From contig NZ_PJIM01000001.1 of assembly GCF_002929295.1 (NCBI RefSeq), positions 356,040 to 420,039 on the forward strand: DNA of 64,000 bases, written 5' to 3'. Source of the stretch: Arthrobacter sp. SX1312. GTDB lineage: Bacteria > Actinomycetota > Actinomycetes > Actinomycetales > Micrococcaceae. The notes under the pieces are model-generated. The model was not told the DNA's origin. It ran no database searches and saw only the letters and a program-made list of their open reading frames with translations. The number at the start of each line of letters is the position of its first letter. Within the stretch, counting starts at the first letter, position 1. Shown piece by piece: positions 6,652-15,819 of this stretch. Position numbers and translations under genes: made by a program.

Positions 6652-9462
6652 GTGAGTGAAACGACCAAACCTGCTGCCACCCTGACCATCGCACCTCCCG
6701 TGGAACACGCCGCCGGGACATCCACGGCGGCACCCACGACGGCGGGCGCGCAGGCTACGGAGCGCCGCAGCGACGGCTCACGCAACAGGCTCCTCGTCAT
6801 CGACGGCCACTCCATGGCCTTCCGTGCCTTCTACGCCCTGCCGCCGGAGAACTTCTCCACCGATACCGGCCAGCACACCAACGCGGTGTACGGCTTCACG
6901 GCGATGCTCATCAACCTCATCAAGGACCAGCAGCCCAGCCACGTCGCGGTGGCCTTCGACCTCGACACCCCCACCTTCCGGTCGGAGGAGTACACGGAGT
7001 ACAAGGGCGGCCGTTCCAAGACGCCCGAGGAGTTCCACGGGCAGGTGGACCTCATCATCAAGGTCATGGAGGCCATGCGCATCCCCACCATCTCGATGGA
7101 CGGCTACGAGGCGGACGACATCCTCGCCACGCTGGCCAGCCAGGCGGCGGCCGCCGACTGGGACGTCCAGGTGGTCAGCGGTGACCGCGACGCCTTCCAG
7201 CTCGTCAACGACCGAGTCACCGTGCTCTACCCCAAGCAGGGCGTCACCAACATCCCGCAGATGGACGCGCAGGCCATCGAGGAGAAGTACTTCGTCCCGC
7301 CGCACCAGTACTCGGACCTCGCCGCGCTGGTGGGGGAGAGCGCCGACAACCTGCCCGGTGTGCCGGGGGTGGGTCCGAAGACGGCGGCCAAGTGGATCAA
7401 GCTGTACGGCGGCCTCGAGGGCATCCTCGAGAACCTGGACAAGATCGGCGGCAAGGTCGGGGACTCGCTGCGGGCGAACATCGAGGACGTGAAGAGGAAC
7501 CGGCGCCTGAACCGCCTCCTCACGGACCTCGTCCTGCCGGTGGACCTGGCGGCCATGGTCTCGCAGCACCCGGACCGCTCCGCCGTGGAGGACCTCTTCG
7601 ACTCGCTGCAGTTCAACACGCTGCGCAAGCGCCTCTTCGACCTCTTCGGTGAGGAGGAGAGCGAGGACGAGGCGGACGAGCAGCATGCCCCCGCCCACGA
7701 GATGCTCCAGGACGCCGCCGGCCTGACGCACTGGTTCAACGCCACCAACCAGGCGCAGGCGTCCCTCGCGCTGGCGACGGAGACGACGGCGGGTGCCACC
7801 GACGTCGTCGGGATCGCCGTCGTCACGAGCCTCCACGCCGCGTTCATCCCGCTCGAGCAGCTCGACGCCGACGCCGAGACGGTGCTCGGGGCCTGGCTCT
7901 CGGACCGGGATGCGCCCAAGATCGTCCACGACTTCAAGACCGTGTTCAAGCTGCTCTCCGCCCGCGGGTTCCTGCTCGCGGGGGAGGTCGACGACACCGC
8001 GATCTCCGGGTACCTCATCCAGCCGGACCGCCGCAGCTACGACCTCGCGGACCTCGCCCAGTACCACCTGCGCCTGTCCATCACGGCGGCCGCCACCAAC
8101 TCCTCGGGGCAGCAGGCCCTCGATCTCGGAGGCAACGACGTCGCATCGCCGGCCGTGGTGGCCGCCTACGCCGCCCTGCAGCTCAGCGAGCACTTCGCCG
8201 GGCAGCTCGTCGAGCGCGGCGCGAACCAGCTCCTCGGCGGGCTGGAACTGCCCCTCGCCGAAGTGCTGGCCCGCATGGAACTCACGGGTGTCGCCGTCTC
8301 GGTCGAGGGGCTGGACCGGCTGTACGACGACTTCTCGACGACGATCAGCGCGGCGGGGGCGGAGGCCTACCGGATCATCGGCAAGGAGATCAACCTCGGC
8401 TCGCCGAAGCAGCTGCAGGCCGTCCTGTTCGACGAGCTCGGGCTGCCGAGGACCAAGAAGATCAAGACCGGGTTCTCCACCGACGCCGACGCCCTGACCG
8501 ATCTCATCACCAAGACGGGCCACCCGTTCCTCGAGCAGCTCCTCGCGTACCGCGACGCCCTGAAGCTGCGCCAGACCGTGGAGGGCCTGCGGAAGGCGGT
8601 GGGGGACGACGGCCGCATCCACACCACCTACCTGCAGACCATCGCGGCGACCGGCCGGCTGTCCTCGACGAACCCGAACCTCCAGAACATCCCGGTGCGC
8701 TCCGACGAGGGGCGTCGCATCCGTGAGGTGTTCGTCGTCGGGCAGGGCCGGAACGGCGAGAAGTACGAGAGCCTCATGACGGCCGACTACTCGCAGATCG
8801 AGATGCGGATCATGGCGCACCTCTCCGGCGACGAGGGGCTCATCTCCGCCTTCCAGGAGGGCGAGGACCTGCACCGCTTCGTCGGCTCCCACATCTTCGG
8901 CGTCGCGCCCGAGGAGGTCACCAACGCCATGCGCTCGAAGGTCAAGGCCATGTCCTACGGGCTGGTGTACGGGCTGAGCTCGTTCGGGCTCTCGAAGCAG
9001 CTCAACATCTCCGTGGACGAGGCGCGCACGCTCATGCGCGACTACTTCGAGCGGTTCGGCGCGGTGCGCGACTACCTGCGGGGGATCGTCGAGCAGGCCC
9101 GCAAGGACGGCTTCACCTCCACCATCGAGGGGCGGCGCCGCTACCTGCCGGACCTCTCCAGCGACAACCGCCAGCTGCGGGAGATGGCCGAACGCGCCGC
9201 GCTCAACGCACCCATCCAGGGATCCGCCGCGGACATCATCAAGAAGGCGATGCTCGGGGTCGACGACGCGCTGACGCAGCGCGGACTGGCGTCCCGCATG
9301 CTGCTGCAGGTGCACGACGAACTCGTCCTGGAGATCGCCGAAGGGGAACGGGACGAGGTCGAGGCGCTGGTCCGCGAGGAGATGGGCGCCGCCGCGGACC
9401 TCTCCGTCCCCCTGGACGTCTCGGTGGGGACCGGGGCGAGCTGGCACGACGCCGCGCACTGA
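6652..9462 (+). CDS. polA: DNA polymerase I
   Basis: A 936-residue family A DNA polymerase for Okazaki-fragment maturation and repair synthesis. An N-terminal extension of about 40 residues precedes the 5'-nuclease domain (RLLVIDGHSMAFRAFYALP...GDRDAFQL...GVPGVGPKTA). The 3'-5' exonuclease-like domain in the middle lacks the DxE metal motif (GIAVVTSLHAAF), so proofreading is probably absent, as in other actinobacteria. The polymerase domain has motif A (TADYSQIEMRIMAHL), the O helix (RSKVKAMSYGLVYGLS) and motif C (QVHDELVLE). GTG 6652 lies seven bases after TAGGCT (6639-6644), so the mRNA is likely leaderless. Confidence 0.97.
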   Translation: MSETTKPAATLTIAPPVEHAAGTSTAAPTTAGAQATERRSDGSRNRLLVIDGHSMAFRAFYALPPENFSTDTGQHTNAVYGFTAMLINLIKDQQPSHVAVAFDLDTPTFRSEEYTEYKGGRSKTPEEFHGQVDLIIKVMEAMRIPTISMDGYEADDILATLASQAAAADWDVQVVSGDRDAFQLVNDRVTVLYPKQGVTNIPQMDAQAIEEKYFVPPHQYSDLAALVGESADNLPGVPGVGPKTAAKWIKLYGGLEGILENLDKIGGKVGDSLRANIEDVKRNRRLNRLLTDLVLPVDLAAMVSQHPDRSAVEDLFDSLQFNTLRKRLFDLFGEEESEDEADEQHAPAHEMLQDAAGLTHWFNATNQAQASLALATETTAGATDVVGIAVVTSLHAAFIPLEQLDADAETVLGAWLSDRDAPKIVHDFKTVFKLLSARGFLLAGEVDDTAISGYLIQPDRRSYDLADLAQYHLRLSITAAATNSSGQQALDLGGNDVASPAVVAAYAALQLSEHFAGQLVERGANQLLGGLELPLAEVLARMELTGVAVSVEGLDRLYDDFSTTISAAGAEAYRIIGKEINLGSPKQLQAVLFDELGLPRTKKIKTGFSTDADALTDLITKTGHPFLEQLLAYRDALKLRQTVEGLRKAVGDDGRIHTTYLQTIAATGRLSSTNPNLQNIPVRSDEGRRIREVFVVGQGRNGEKYESLMTADYSQIEMRIMAHLSGDEGLISAFQEGEDLHRFVGSHIFGVAPEEVTNAMRSKVKAMSYGLVYGLSSFGLSKQLNISVDEARTLMRDYFERFGAVRDYLRGIVEQARKDGFTSTIEGRRRYLPDLSSDNRQLREMAERAALNAPIQGSAADIIKKAMLGVDDALTQRGLASRMLLQVHDELVLEIAEGERDEVEALVREEMGAAADLSVPLDVSVGTGASWHDAAH

Positions 9463-9548
9463 TCACCGGACCCGCGACAGGTCCCCCCTCCGGTCCGCCC
9501 GGCGTCGTGCTGGTGCAGGCCTGCGGCGTCCGTCTAGGCTGGTGGACT

Positions 9549-10865
9549 GTGAGCCAGTACACAGCCCCTGCCCAGACCGCCCACCAGCCGGACCTCCGGA
9601 CCGAGATCTTCACCGTCGGCGCCGACGAGGACGCCTCGACGGACGGCCGCTTCGCGAAGTGGCTCGACGGCGAGAGCATCGGCTTCCACGAGGGGACGCT
9701 CGATCCCGAGGACGTCCCGCACTACCTCGCGGCGTACCAGGCGGACCAGCGCGTGCTCTGGGGAGTGCATGACAACGCCCAGCCGGCCGAGGCCCTCGGC
9801 GCGGGCCACCCGGTCGCCACCTACGGCACCATGGTGCATGCGCTCAACGTCGGTGCCGCGCAGCTCGACGTCCACCAGATCACCGCGGTCACGGTCCGTC
9901 CCAGCCACCGGCGCAACGGGATCCTGCGGTCCATGATGACCCGCGACCTGCGCGAGGCGAAGGAGCGCGGACTCCCGCTGGCGATCCTGACCGCCTCCGA
10001 AGCCACCATCTACGGGCGCTTCGGCTTCGGCTGCGCCACGTTCACGCAGAGCATCGAGGTCGACGTGCGCGAGCGTTTCGAGGTCACGGCTCCGAGGACC
10101 GGCACGACGGCGCTCGTCGCCCGGGAACACGCCGTGAACCTCGCCGAGACGATCTTCGAGCGCTTCCAGGCCGTCACCTTCGGCTCCGTCGGCCGGCAGT
10201 ACGCCGTCGCCCGGCGCATCTCGGGTGCCTGGGGCCGTGAGCGGCCCGTCGAGGACCGCGCCGTGCGGATGGCCGTGCACTACGACGCCGCAGGCGAACC
10301 CGCCGGATTCGTGAGCTACCGCTTCGCGGGCTGGGAGACCACGCCGTACACGATGAAGGTCGTGGACCTCGTGGCCTCCACGCCGTCGGCCTACCTTGAA
10401 CTGTGGCGCTACCTCGGATCGCTCGACCTCGTGGAGCGGATCACCTGGGACGGCGCGCGCCGCGACGACGCCCTGCCCTGGGCGCTGCGCGACCGGCGCT
10501 GCTACCAGGTCAAGGGCACCGACGACGTGCTGTGGGTCCGGCTGCTCGACGTACCGGCGGCCCTCGGGAAGCGGTCGTACCGGGGGAGCGGCAGGATCGT
10601 CCTCGAGGTGCTGGACGACCACGGCATCGCCGACGGCTCCTACGCGCTGACCGTCGTCGACGGAGCCGGGGACGTCGAGCGGGTCGAGGCCGCCCCGGAC
10701 GTCACCGTGACCGTCAACGCGCTGGGGTCCCTGTACCTCGGCGGGGTGCCGGCCTCCACGCTCGCGGCGGCCGGAGGACTGACGGCCCACACGGACGACG
10801 CCGTCGACGTGCTCGACACCCTGTTCGGACGCGCGCAGGAGCCCTACTGCATCACGCACTTCTAG
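9549..10865 (+). CDS. Eis-like GNAT N-acetyltransferase
   Basis: A 438-residue protein with the three-part Eis architecture: an N-terminal GNAT domain with the acetyl-CoA loop AVTVRPSHRRNGIL (113-126), a second degenerate GNAT lobe, and a C-terminal sterol-carrier-like domain. The protein ends in phenylalanine (YCITHF); in Eis enzymes the terminal carboxylate acts as the base. Y155 (IYGRFGFG) matches the general acid. Mycobacterial Eis acetylates aminoglycosides and protein lysines; the natural substrate here is unknown. GTG 9549 follows TAGGCT (9535-9540) by eight bases, suggesting a leaderless message. Confidence 0.85.
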   Translation: MSQYTAPAQTAHQPDLRTEIFTVGADEDASTDGRFAKWLDGESIGFHEGTLDPEDVPHYLAAYQADQRVLWGVHDNAQPAEALGAGHPVATYGTMVHALNVGAAQLDVHQITAVTVRPSHRRNGILRSMMTRDLREAKERGLPLAILTASEATIYGRFGFGCATFTQSIEVDVRERFEVTAPRTGTTALVAREHAVNLAETIFERFQAVTFGSVGRQYAVARRISGAWGRERPVEDRAVRMAVHYDAAGEPAGFVSYRFAGWETTPYTMKVVDLVASTPSAYLELWRYLGSLDLVERITWDGARRDDALPWALRDRRCYQVKGTDDVLWVRLLDVPAALGKRSYRGSGRIVLEVLDDHGIADGSYALTVVDGAGDVERVEAAPDVTVTVNALGSLYLGGVPASTLAAAGGLTAHTDDAVDVLDTLFGRAQEPYCITHF

Positions 10866-10923
10866 GGCCCGCCACGCGCCTGTGCACCGTGCCGACCCGC
10901 CACCTCCGGGGCTCTGCGCTGCT

Positions 10924-10952
10924 TTGACGGTGTTGGACCCCGAGGCTAGACT
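10924..10952 (+). promoter_or_regulatory. Sigma-70-type promoter of rpsA
   Basis: TTGACG (10924-10929) and TAGACT (10947-10952) are separated by exactly 17 bases, the best promoter match in the window. Transcription would start near 10959 and give a leader of about 190 bases before the ATG at 11152. Confidence 0.75.
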
Positions 10953-10958
10953 GGACAG

Positions 10959-11151
10959 GCGCGTGGTGCGCTCTGATAGTTGCCGGTGCTGAACCGGCGG
11001 GCCATGAGAACGCACCAACATTCCTGGACCTCACCGAGGTCCTTTCCCATTCGTCCACATCCGGACACAGGAACCCGCAGCCGGCGTTGCCGGCACCGCG
11101 GGGGCCGGCGTGACCGGAGCAAGTAATCATCCACAACGGAGCCCCAACTAC
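10959..11151 (+). promoter_or_regulatory. Structured 5' leader of rpsA
   Basis: The leader can form GCCGGT-gctga-ACCGGC near 10982-10998. It can also form a longer hairpin whose core is GCCGGC-gtt-GCCGGC (11080-11094), extended by CCCGC (11074-11078) with GCGGG (11098-11102). A GGAG (11138-11141) lies ten bases before the start. Leaders of S1 genes are autoregulated in several bacteria; control here is inferred only from the structure. Confidence 0.45.
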
Positions 11152-12630
11152 ATGACCATCACCACCACCGAGAAGCAAGGTGCCCCCGTAGTCGCGATCA
11201 ACGACATCGGCACCGCTGAGGACTTCCTCGCAGCGATCGACGCGACCATCAAGTACTTCAACGACGGAGATCTCGTCGAGGGTACCGTCGTCAAGGTCGA
11301 CCGCGACGAGGTCCTGCTCGACATCGGTTACAAGACCGAGGGTGTCATTCCTTCCCGCGAGCTTTCCATCAAGCACGACGTCGATCCCGGGGACGTCGTC
11401 TCCGTGGGCGATCAGGTCGAGGCTCTGGTTCTCACCAAGGAAGACAAAGAAGGCCGCCTGATCCTCTCCAAGAAGCGTGCTCAGTACGAGCGCGCCTGGG
11501 GCGACATCGAGAAGGTCAAGGAAGAGGACGGCGTCGTCACCGGCACCGTCATCGAGGTCGTCAAGGGTGGCCTCATCCTCGACATCGGCCTGCGCGGCTT
11601 CCTGCCCGCGTCCCTCGTCGAGATGCGTCGCGTCCGCGACCTGGCTCCGTACATCGGCCAGCAGATCGAAGCGAAGATCATCGAGCTCGACAAGAACCGC
11701 AACAACGTCGTGCTGTCGCGTCGTGCGTGGCTCGAGCAGACCCAGTCCGAGGTGCGTTCCACGTTCCTCAACAAGCTCGAGAAGGGCCAGGTCCGTCCGG
11801 GCGTCGTCTCCTCGATCGTCAACTTCGGTGCGTTCGTGGACCTCGGCGGCGTCGACGGTCTCGTGCACGTCTCGGAGCTGTCCTGGAAGCACATCGACCA
11901 CCCCTCCGAGGTCGTCGAGGTGGGCCAGGAAGTCACCGTGGAGGTCCTCGAGGTCGATCTCGATCGCGAGCGCGTCTCCCTGTCGCTGAAGGCCACGCAG
12001 GAAGATCCCTGGCAGACCTTCGCCCGCACGCACGCCCTGGGCCAGGTCGTCCCCGGCAAGGTCACGAAGCTCGTCCCCTTCGGCGCGTTCGTCCGCGTCG
12101 AGGACGGCATCGAAGGCCTCGTGCACATCTCGGAGCTCGCCGTCCGCCACGTCGAGCTGGCCGAGCAGGTCGTCTCCGTGGGTGACGAGCTCTTCGTCAA
12201 GGTCATCGACATCGACCTGGAACGCCGCCGCATCTCGCTCAGCCTCAAGCAGGCCAACGAGGGCGTCGACGCCGACAGCACCGAGTTCGATCCCGCGCTC
12301 TACGGCATGGCCGCCGAGTACGACGAAGAGGGCAACTACAAGTACCCCGAGGGCTTCGACCCCGAGTCGAACGAATGGCTCGAGGGCTACGAGAACCAGC
12401 GCGCTGCCTGGGAAGCCCAGTACGCCGAGGCACAGTCCCGCTGGGAGTCGCACAAGAAGCAGGTCGTCCAGCACGCGTCCGACGACGCCGCTGCGGCGAA
12501 CGAGCCCGTCGAGTCGAACTCGACGAGTTACTCGTCCGAGCCCGTCGTCGCCGATGCCGGGTCCGGTTCCGGGACGCTCGCTTCCGACGAGGCGCTTGCC
12601 GCTCTCCGCGAGAAGCTGACCGGGGCGTAA
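11152..12630 (+). CDS. rpsA: 30S ribosomal protein S1
   Basis: A 492-residue S1 protein with four S1 RNA-binding repeats (about residues 35-108, 122-188, 208-280 and 293-365; for example EGTVVKVDRDEVLLDIGYKTEGVIPSREL and GKVTKLVPFGAFVRVEDGIEGLVHISEL) and an acidic, alanine-rich tail ending EALAALREKLTGA. Four repeats is the usual actinobacterial form, against six in E. coli. It binds mRNA on the small subunit. It has its own strong promoter, a long leader and a hairpin terminator, so it is monocistronic. Confidence 0.97.
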   Translation: MTITTTEKQGAPVVAINDIGTAEDFLAAIDATIKYFNDGDLVEGTVVKVDRDEVLLDIGYKTEGVIPSRELSIKHDVDPGDVVSVGDQVEALVLTKEDKEGRLILSKKRAQYERAWGDIEKVKEEDGVVTGTVIEVVKGGLILDIGLRGFLPASLVEMRRVRDLAPYIGQQIEAKIIELDKNRNNVVLSRRAWLEQTQSEVRSTFLNKLEKGQVRPGVVSSIVNFGAFVDLGGVDGLVHVSELSWKHIDHPSEVVEVGQEVTVEVLEVDLDRERVSLSLKATQEDPWQTFARTHALGQVVPGKVTKLVPFGAFVRVEDGIEGLVHISELAVRHVELAEQVVSVGDELFVKVIDIDLERRRISLSLKQANEGVDADSTEFDPALYGMAAEYDEEGNYKYPEGFDPESNEWLEGYENQRAAWEAQYAEAQSRWESHKKQVVQHASDDAAAANEPVESNSTSYSSEPVVADAGSGSGTLASDEALAALREKLTGA

Positions 12631-12656
12631 GCTCCCGCGTCGACGCAGTACCGTCG

Positions 12657-12686
12657 AAGGCCCCCGTCCTCTGGATGGGGGCCTTT
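12657..12686 (+). terminator. Rho-independent terminator of rpsA
   Basis: AAGGCCCCC (12657-12665) pairs perfectly with GGGGGCCTT (12677-12685), followed by a short T run. It lies 27 bases after the rpsA stop and also faces the convergent methyltransferase gene. Confidence 0.85.
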
Positions 12687-12808
12687 CCCGTGTGCGGGGT
12701 GCGCTCCACGGTGCCGGGTGTGCAGGTGTGGTGGGTCCGGGGCGCCACGACCCACCGGAGGTGCGCAGTCGAGGCGGGCCCGGACGCATGCAGACGTCGC
12801 CGGCGACC

Positions 12809-13954
12809 TTAGCGGCGGGTCGACGCCGTGACGGTGAAGCGGGACGAGCGGTCGAGCTGCCGCGTGGTGCCGATGACCCGCTCGAGGACCGGCCGGTAGC
12901 GGAGATGGCTGTTCCACACCGTGATGAGCTCCCCTCCGGGTGCCAGGACGCGCGCGCACGCATCGAAGAGCCGGTGGGCGACGCCGGCGTGCACCGTGCT
13001 GCCGAGGTGGAAGGGCGGGTTGAGGACGATCAGTCGCGCCGAGGCGTCCGGCAGCGCGGAGAGGGCGTCGTCCCTGCTCACGGTGATGCGGTCGGCCACA
13101 CCGTTGGCAGCCGCCGTCGCAGCAGCGGACGCCGTCGCCGACGCGGACTGGTCCGTGGCGAGGACCCGGAGGTCCGGATGGGTCAGCGCCAGGAAGGCCG
13201 CGATGGCCCCGTTGCCGCAGCCCAGGTCGACGACGTCGACCGTTGCCGCCGCGTGCGTAGGGAACGGCCGGAGCCGGCGCAGGTGGGGGAGCAGCAGGCG
13301 TGTGCCGGGATCGAGCGCCGGCCCGCCGAACGTGGCCCCGTAGGCGAGGAGCTCGAGCGGACGGGCGAGCCCGACGTCGTGCCGTGCGCGGCGTGGGAAA
13401 GAGGACGCGCCCACCGGACGGGGGGCCGACGCTGTGAGGACCCGCGCCTTCTGCCGGGCGAGGCCCGCCGTGACGTCGCCGAAATGGCGGCCGAGGATCG
13501 CGTTCATCGAGAGGGACATGTGCTTGATGCGCCCTGCGGCCAGGACCACGACATCCGGCCGGGCATGGGCGGCGATGGTCCAGGCGATCTCGTCGAGCTC
13601 CTCGAGGGAGCGCGGCAGGCGCAGGAGGACGGTCGACACGCCGTCGAGCAGTCCCGCGTCGAGGGCGAGGGACCGGTAGGTGCCCTGGAGCCCCTGGTCG
13701 GCTGCGTTCAGCGCCAGTGCCCGCTCGTGGACCACGCCGTCCTGGAAGGCGCGGATCCCGCTCCGGCCGGAGAGGTGCGCGGCGCCGAGCGTGAGCGCCC
13801 CGTAGGCGTCGTTGATGGTCGCGATGTCTCCGGGGAGGCGGAGCCGTTCCGCGGACGTGTCGAGGAGCAGGCGGTCCGCGGCATCCACGGCCACCAGCTC
13901 GGGGGTGTCCAGGTCGGGTCGGCGGCGCAGGCGGTCGAGGCTGAACGGGGTCAC
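12809..13954 (-). CDS. RlmG/RsmC-type class I methyltransferase
   Basis: A 381-residue protein with two methyltransferase-fold lobes. The N-terminal lobe is degenerate (TPELVAVDAADRLLLD...). The C-terminal lobe carries the SAM motif VDVVDLGCGNGAIA (239-252) and the NPPF catalytic motif (312-315) of guanine-N2 rRNA methyltransferases. RlmG modifies 23S G1835 and RsmC 16S G1207 in E. coli; the two-lobe layout fits either. GTG 13954 is the only start that fits the domain. It is transcribed towards rpsA. Confidence 0.8.
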   Translation of the reverse strand: MTPFSLDRLRRRPDLDTPELVAVDAADRLLLDTSAERLRLPGDIATINDAYGALTLGAAHLSGRSGIRAFQDGVVHERALALNAADQGLQGTYRSLALDAGLLDGVSTVLLRLPRSLEELDEIAWTIAAHARPDVVVLAAGRIKHMSLSMNAILGRHFGDVTAGLARQKARVLTASAPRPVGASSFPRRARHDVGLARPLELLAYGATFGGPALDPGTRLLLPHLRRLRPFPTHAAATVDVVDLGCGNGAIAAFLALTHPDLRVLATDQSASATASAAATAAANGVADRITVSRDDALSALPDASARLIVLNPPFHLGSTVHAGVAHRLFDACARVLAPGGELITVWNSHLRYRPVLERVIGTTRQLDRSSRFTVTASTRR

Positions 13955-14028
13955 CGGATCAATCCTAGGTGCCGTCCCGGCCCGGGCTCACGCCGGGACG
14001 GGCCGGCCACGGTTCCGTGCCCTCCGCC

Positions 14029-15696
14029 CTACGCCGTGGGGGCCACCGCGGTGAGGAGTTCCTTGTCCAGGACGAGGTCGACCGACAGCGTCTTGTAGCC
14101 CTCCGAGTCGAACAGGACGGTGATGACGCCGTCCTCGTAGCCCATGACGGTGCCGGTTCCCCAGTCGGGATGGTCCACCGGGCTGTCGATGTCGAAGGGG
14201 ACGTCCTCGTCGTCGGGAGCCGGCGCCGCTGACGGCTCCGGGAGCCCGACGGCGTCCTCGCGCCGGGCGCAGTTCCCGCAGTTCCCACAGGCCTCGGCGA
14301 GGTCCTCCCCGAAGTAGCCGAGCAGGAACTGGCGGCGGCAGCCTCGCGTCTCGGCGTAGCGTCGGGCCATCTCGACGCGTGACTGGTCGATCCGCTCGCG
14401 GATCTCGGCCTGCTCCACCCCGCGCCTCACGGCGTCCTCAGCGGTCATCTTCCTCGCGCGGTACCCCTTCGCACCCTCCGCGATGCATTCGGACGCCTCG
14501 AGCAGGTTGAGGAGGCCGGTCAGCTTCCGGGGTGACAGGCCCGACAGCTCCTTCAATTTCTTGATCCTGACCGGCCTGGCCTGGGCGGCGATGAGCAAGT
14601 ACAGCTCACGCAGCTGCGTGCGGTTGACGGACCTCGCGGCGAAGAAGCGCCGCAGGGACAGGTCCTCCGGGCGGTAGTGCAGGATGGCCCGGGCCTCGCC
14701 TCCGTCGCGCCCGCCCCGGCCGATCTCCTGGTAGTAACTGTCCAGTGAGTCCGAGATGTCCGCGTGGACGACGAAGCGCACGTCCGGTTTGTCGATGCCC
14801 ATGCCGAACGCCGTGGTGGCCACCACGACGTCGACCGTGCCGTCGAGGAACGCCTCGTGCACCGCCTCGCGCTCCTTCCTGAGCTTCCCGGCGTGGTACG
14901 AGTCCGCGCGCACCCCCTTCTCCTGCAGCTCGGACGAGAGCCTGTCGGCGGCCTTCTTCGTCGCGACGTAGACCAGGCCCGGCCCCGCGAGCCCGAGGAC
15001 CTGGTTGCGCACGGCGCGGAGCTTGTCCTCCTCCTCCACGTGGTGCACGGCGTCGAGGAAGAGGTTCGGGCGGTCGAAGCCCTCCACGAGGACCACCGGG
15101 CCCACCAGGCGCAGCCGATCCACGATCTCGTTCTGCACGGGGTGGGACGCCGTGGCCGTCAGGGCGATGACGGGGGCGCCCAGGTCGCGGAGGAGGTGCC
15201 CGAGCTGCAGGTAGTCGGGGCGGAAATCATGCCCCCACGACGAGACGCAGTGCGCTTCGTCGACCACCACGAGGGAGATGTCGAGGGCCCGGAGCCGCGC
15301 GGCGACGTCGTCCCGCGCGATCTGCTCCGGTGCGAGGAACAGGAACTTCGCCCGCGTCGCCTCGCCCTCGGCCGCGGCGGACCAGGCGTCCTCCACCTCG
15401 CGCTTCGTCAGGCTCGAGTTGATAACGCGGGCGCGGGTCGTGCCGGTGTGCTCGTTGATCGACGCCGCCTGGTCGTGCTGGAGCGCGATCAGCGGCGAGA
15501 CGACGAGGGTGACCCCCGGGAGCGTCATGGCGGGCACCTGGTAGATGGCCGACTTGCCCGAGCCGGTCGGCATGACGCAGAGGACGCTCCGGCCGGTGAG
15601 GAGCGCGCTCATGGCCTGCTCCTGGCCGGGGCGCAGCCGGTCCCAGCCGAAGGCGGAGGCGGCGGTTTCCTGAAGGTCCTGCAGCGTGATCGTCAC
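14029..15696 (-). CDS. recQ: ATP-dependent DNA helicase RecQ with Tudor-like tail
   Basis: A 555-residue RecQ helicase. Motif I PTGSGKSA (43-50), DEAH (146-149) and the aromatic-rich loop VSSWGHDFRPDY are intact. The RQC zinc site uses C453, C470, C473 and C476 (GC...EACGNCGNC). There is no HRDC domain. Instead an acidic linker leads to a small C-terminal module (about 505-555: VDHPDWGTGTVMGYEDGVIT...EGYKTLSV) resembling the Tudor-like tail of UvrD/PcrA helicases. GTG 15696 has an excellent GAGGAGG site. The gene is divergent from coaE. Confidence 0.92.
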   Translation of the reverse strand: MTITLQDLQETAASAFGWDRLRPGQEQAMSALLTGRSVLCVMPTGSGKSAIYQVPAMTLPGVTLVVSPLIALQHDQAASINEHTGTTRARVINSSLTKREVEDAWSAAAEGEATRAKFLFLAPEQIARDDVAARLRALDISLVVVDEAHCVSSWGHDFRPDYLQLGHLLRDLGAPVIALTATASHPVQNEIVDRLRLVGPVVLVEGFDRPNLFLDAVHHVEEEDKLRAVRNQVLGLAGPGLVYVATKKAADRLSSELQEKGVRADSYHAGKLRKEREAVHEAFLDGTVDVVVATTAFGMGIDKPDVRFVVHADISDSLDSYYQEIGRGGRDGGEARAILHYRPEDLSLRRFFAARSVNRTQLRELYLLIAAQARPVRIKKLKELSGLSPRKLTGLLNLLEASECIAEGAKGYRARKMTAEDAVRRGVEQAEIRERIDQSRVEMARRYAETRGCRRQFLLGYFGEDLAEACGNCGNCARREDAVGLPEPSAAPAPDDEDVPFDIDSPVDHPDWGTGTVMGYEDGVITVLFDSEGYKTLSVDLVLDKELLTAVAPTA

Positions 15697-15819
15697 GATC
15701 CTCCTCGAACAACATAAGTAGGCTTAGCGTAGGGGGATGCTCCGACATTTCTCGTGGTGGGCAGCTCCGACGGGGGGAGCCTTGACAGCGCGCGGCGTGG
15801 CGCGGACTAGGGTTGGCTC

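Noticed and set aside
5404-6708. 434-codon minus-strand frame covering the membrane protein and upstream region
   Set aside because: Only the last 163 codons look like protein; the upstream part overlaps the thioesterase and the strong small-ORF start.
6778-9459. 893-codon frame opposite polA
   Set aside because: Antisense shadow in GC-rich coding DNA; no start signal and no recognisable domain.
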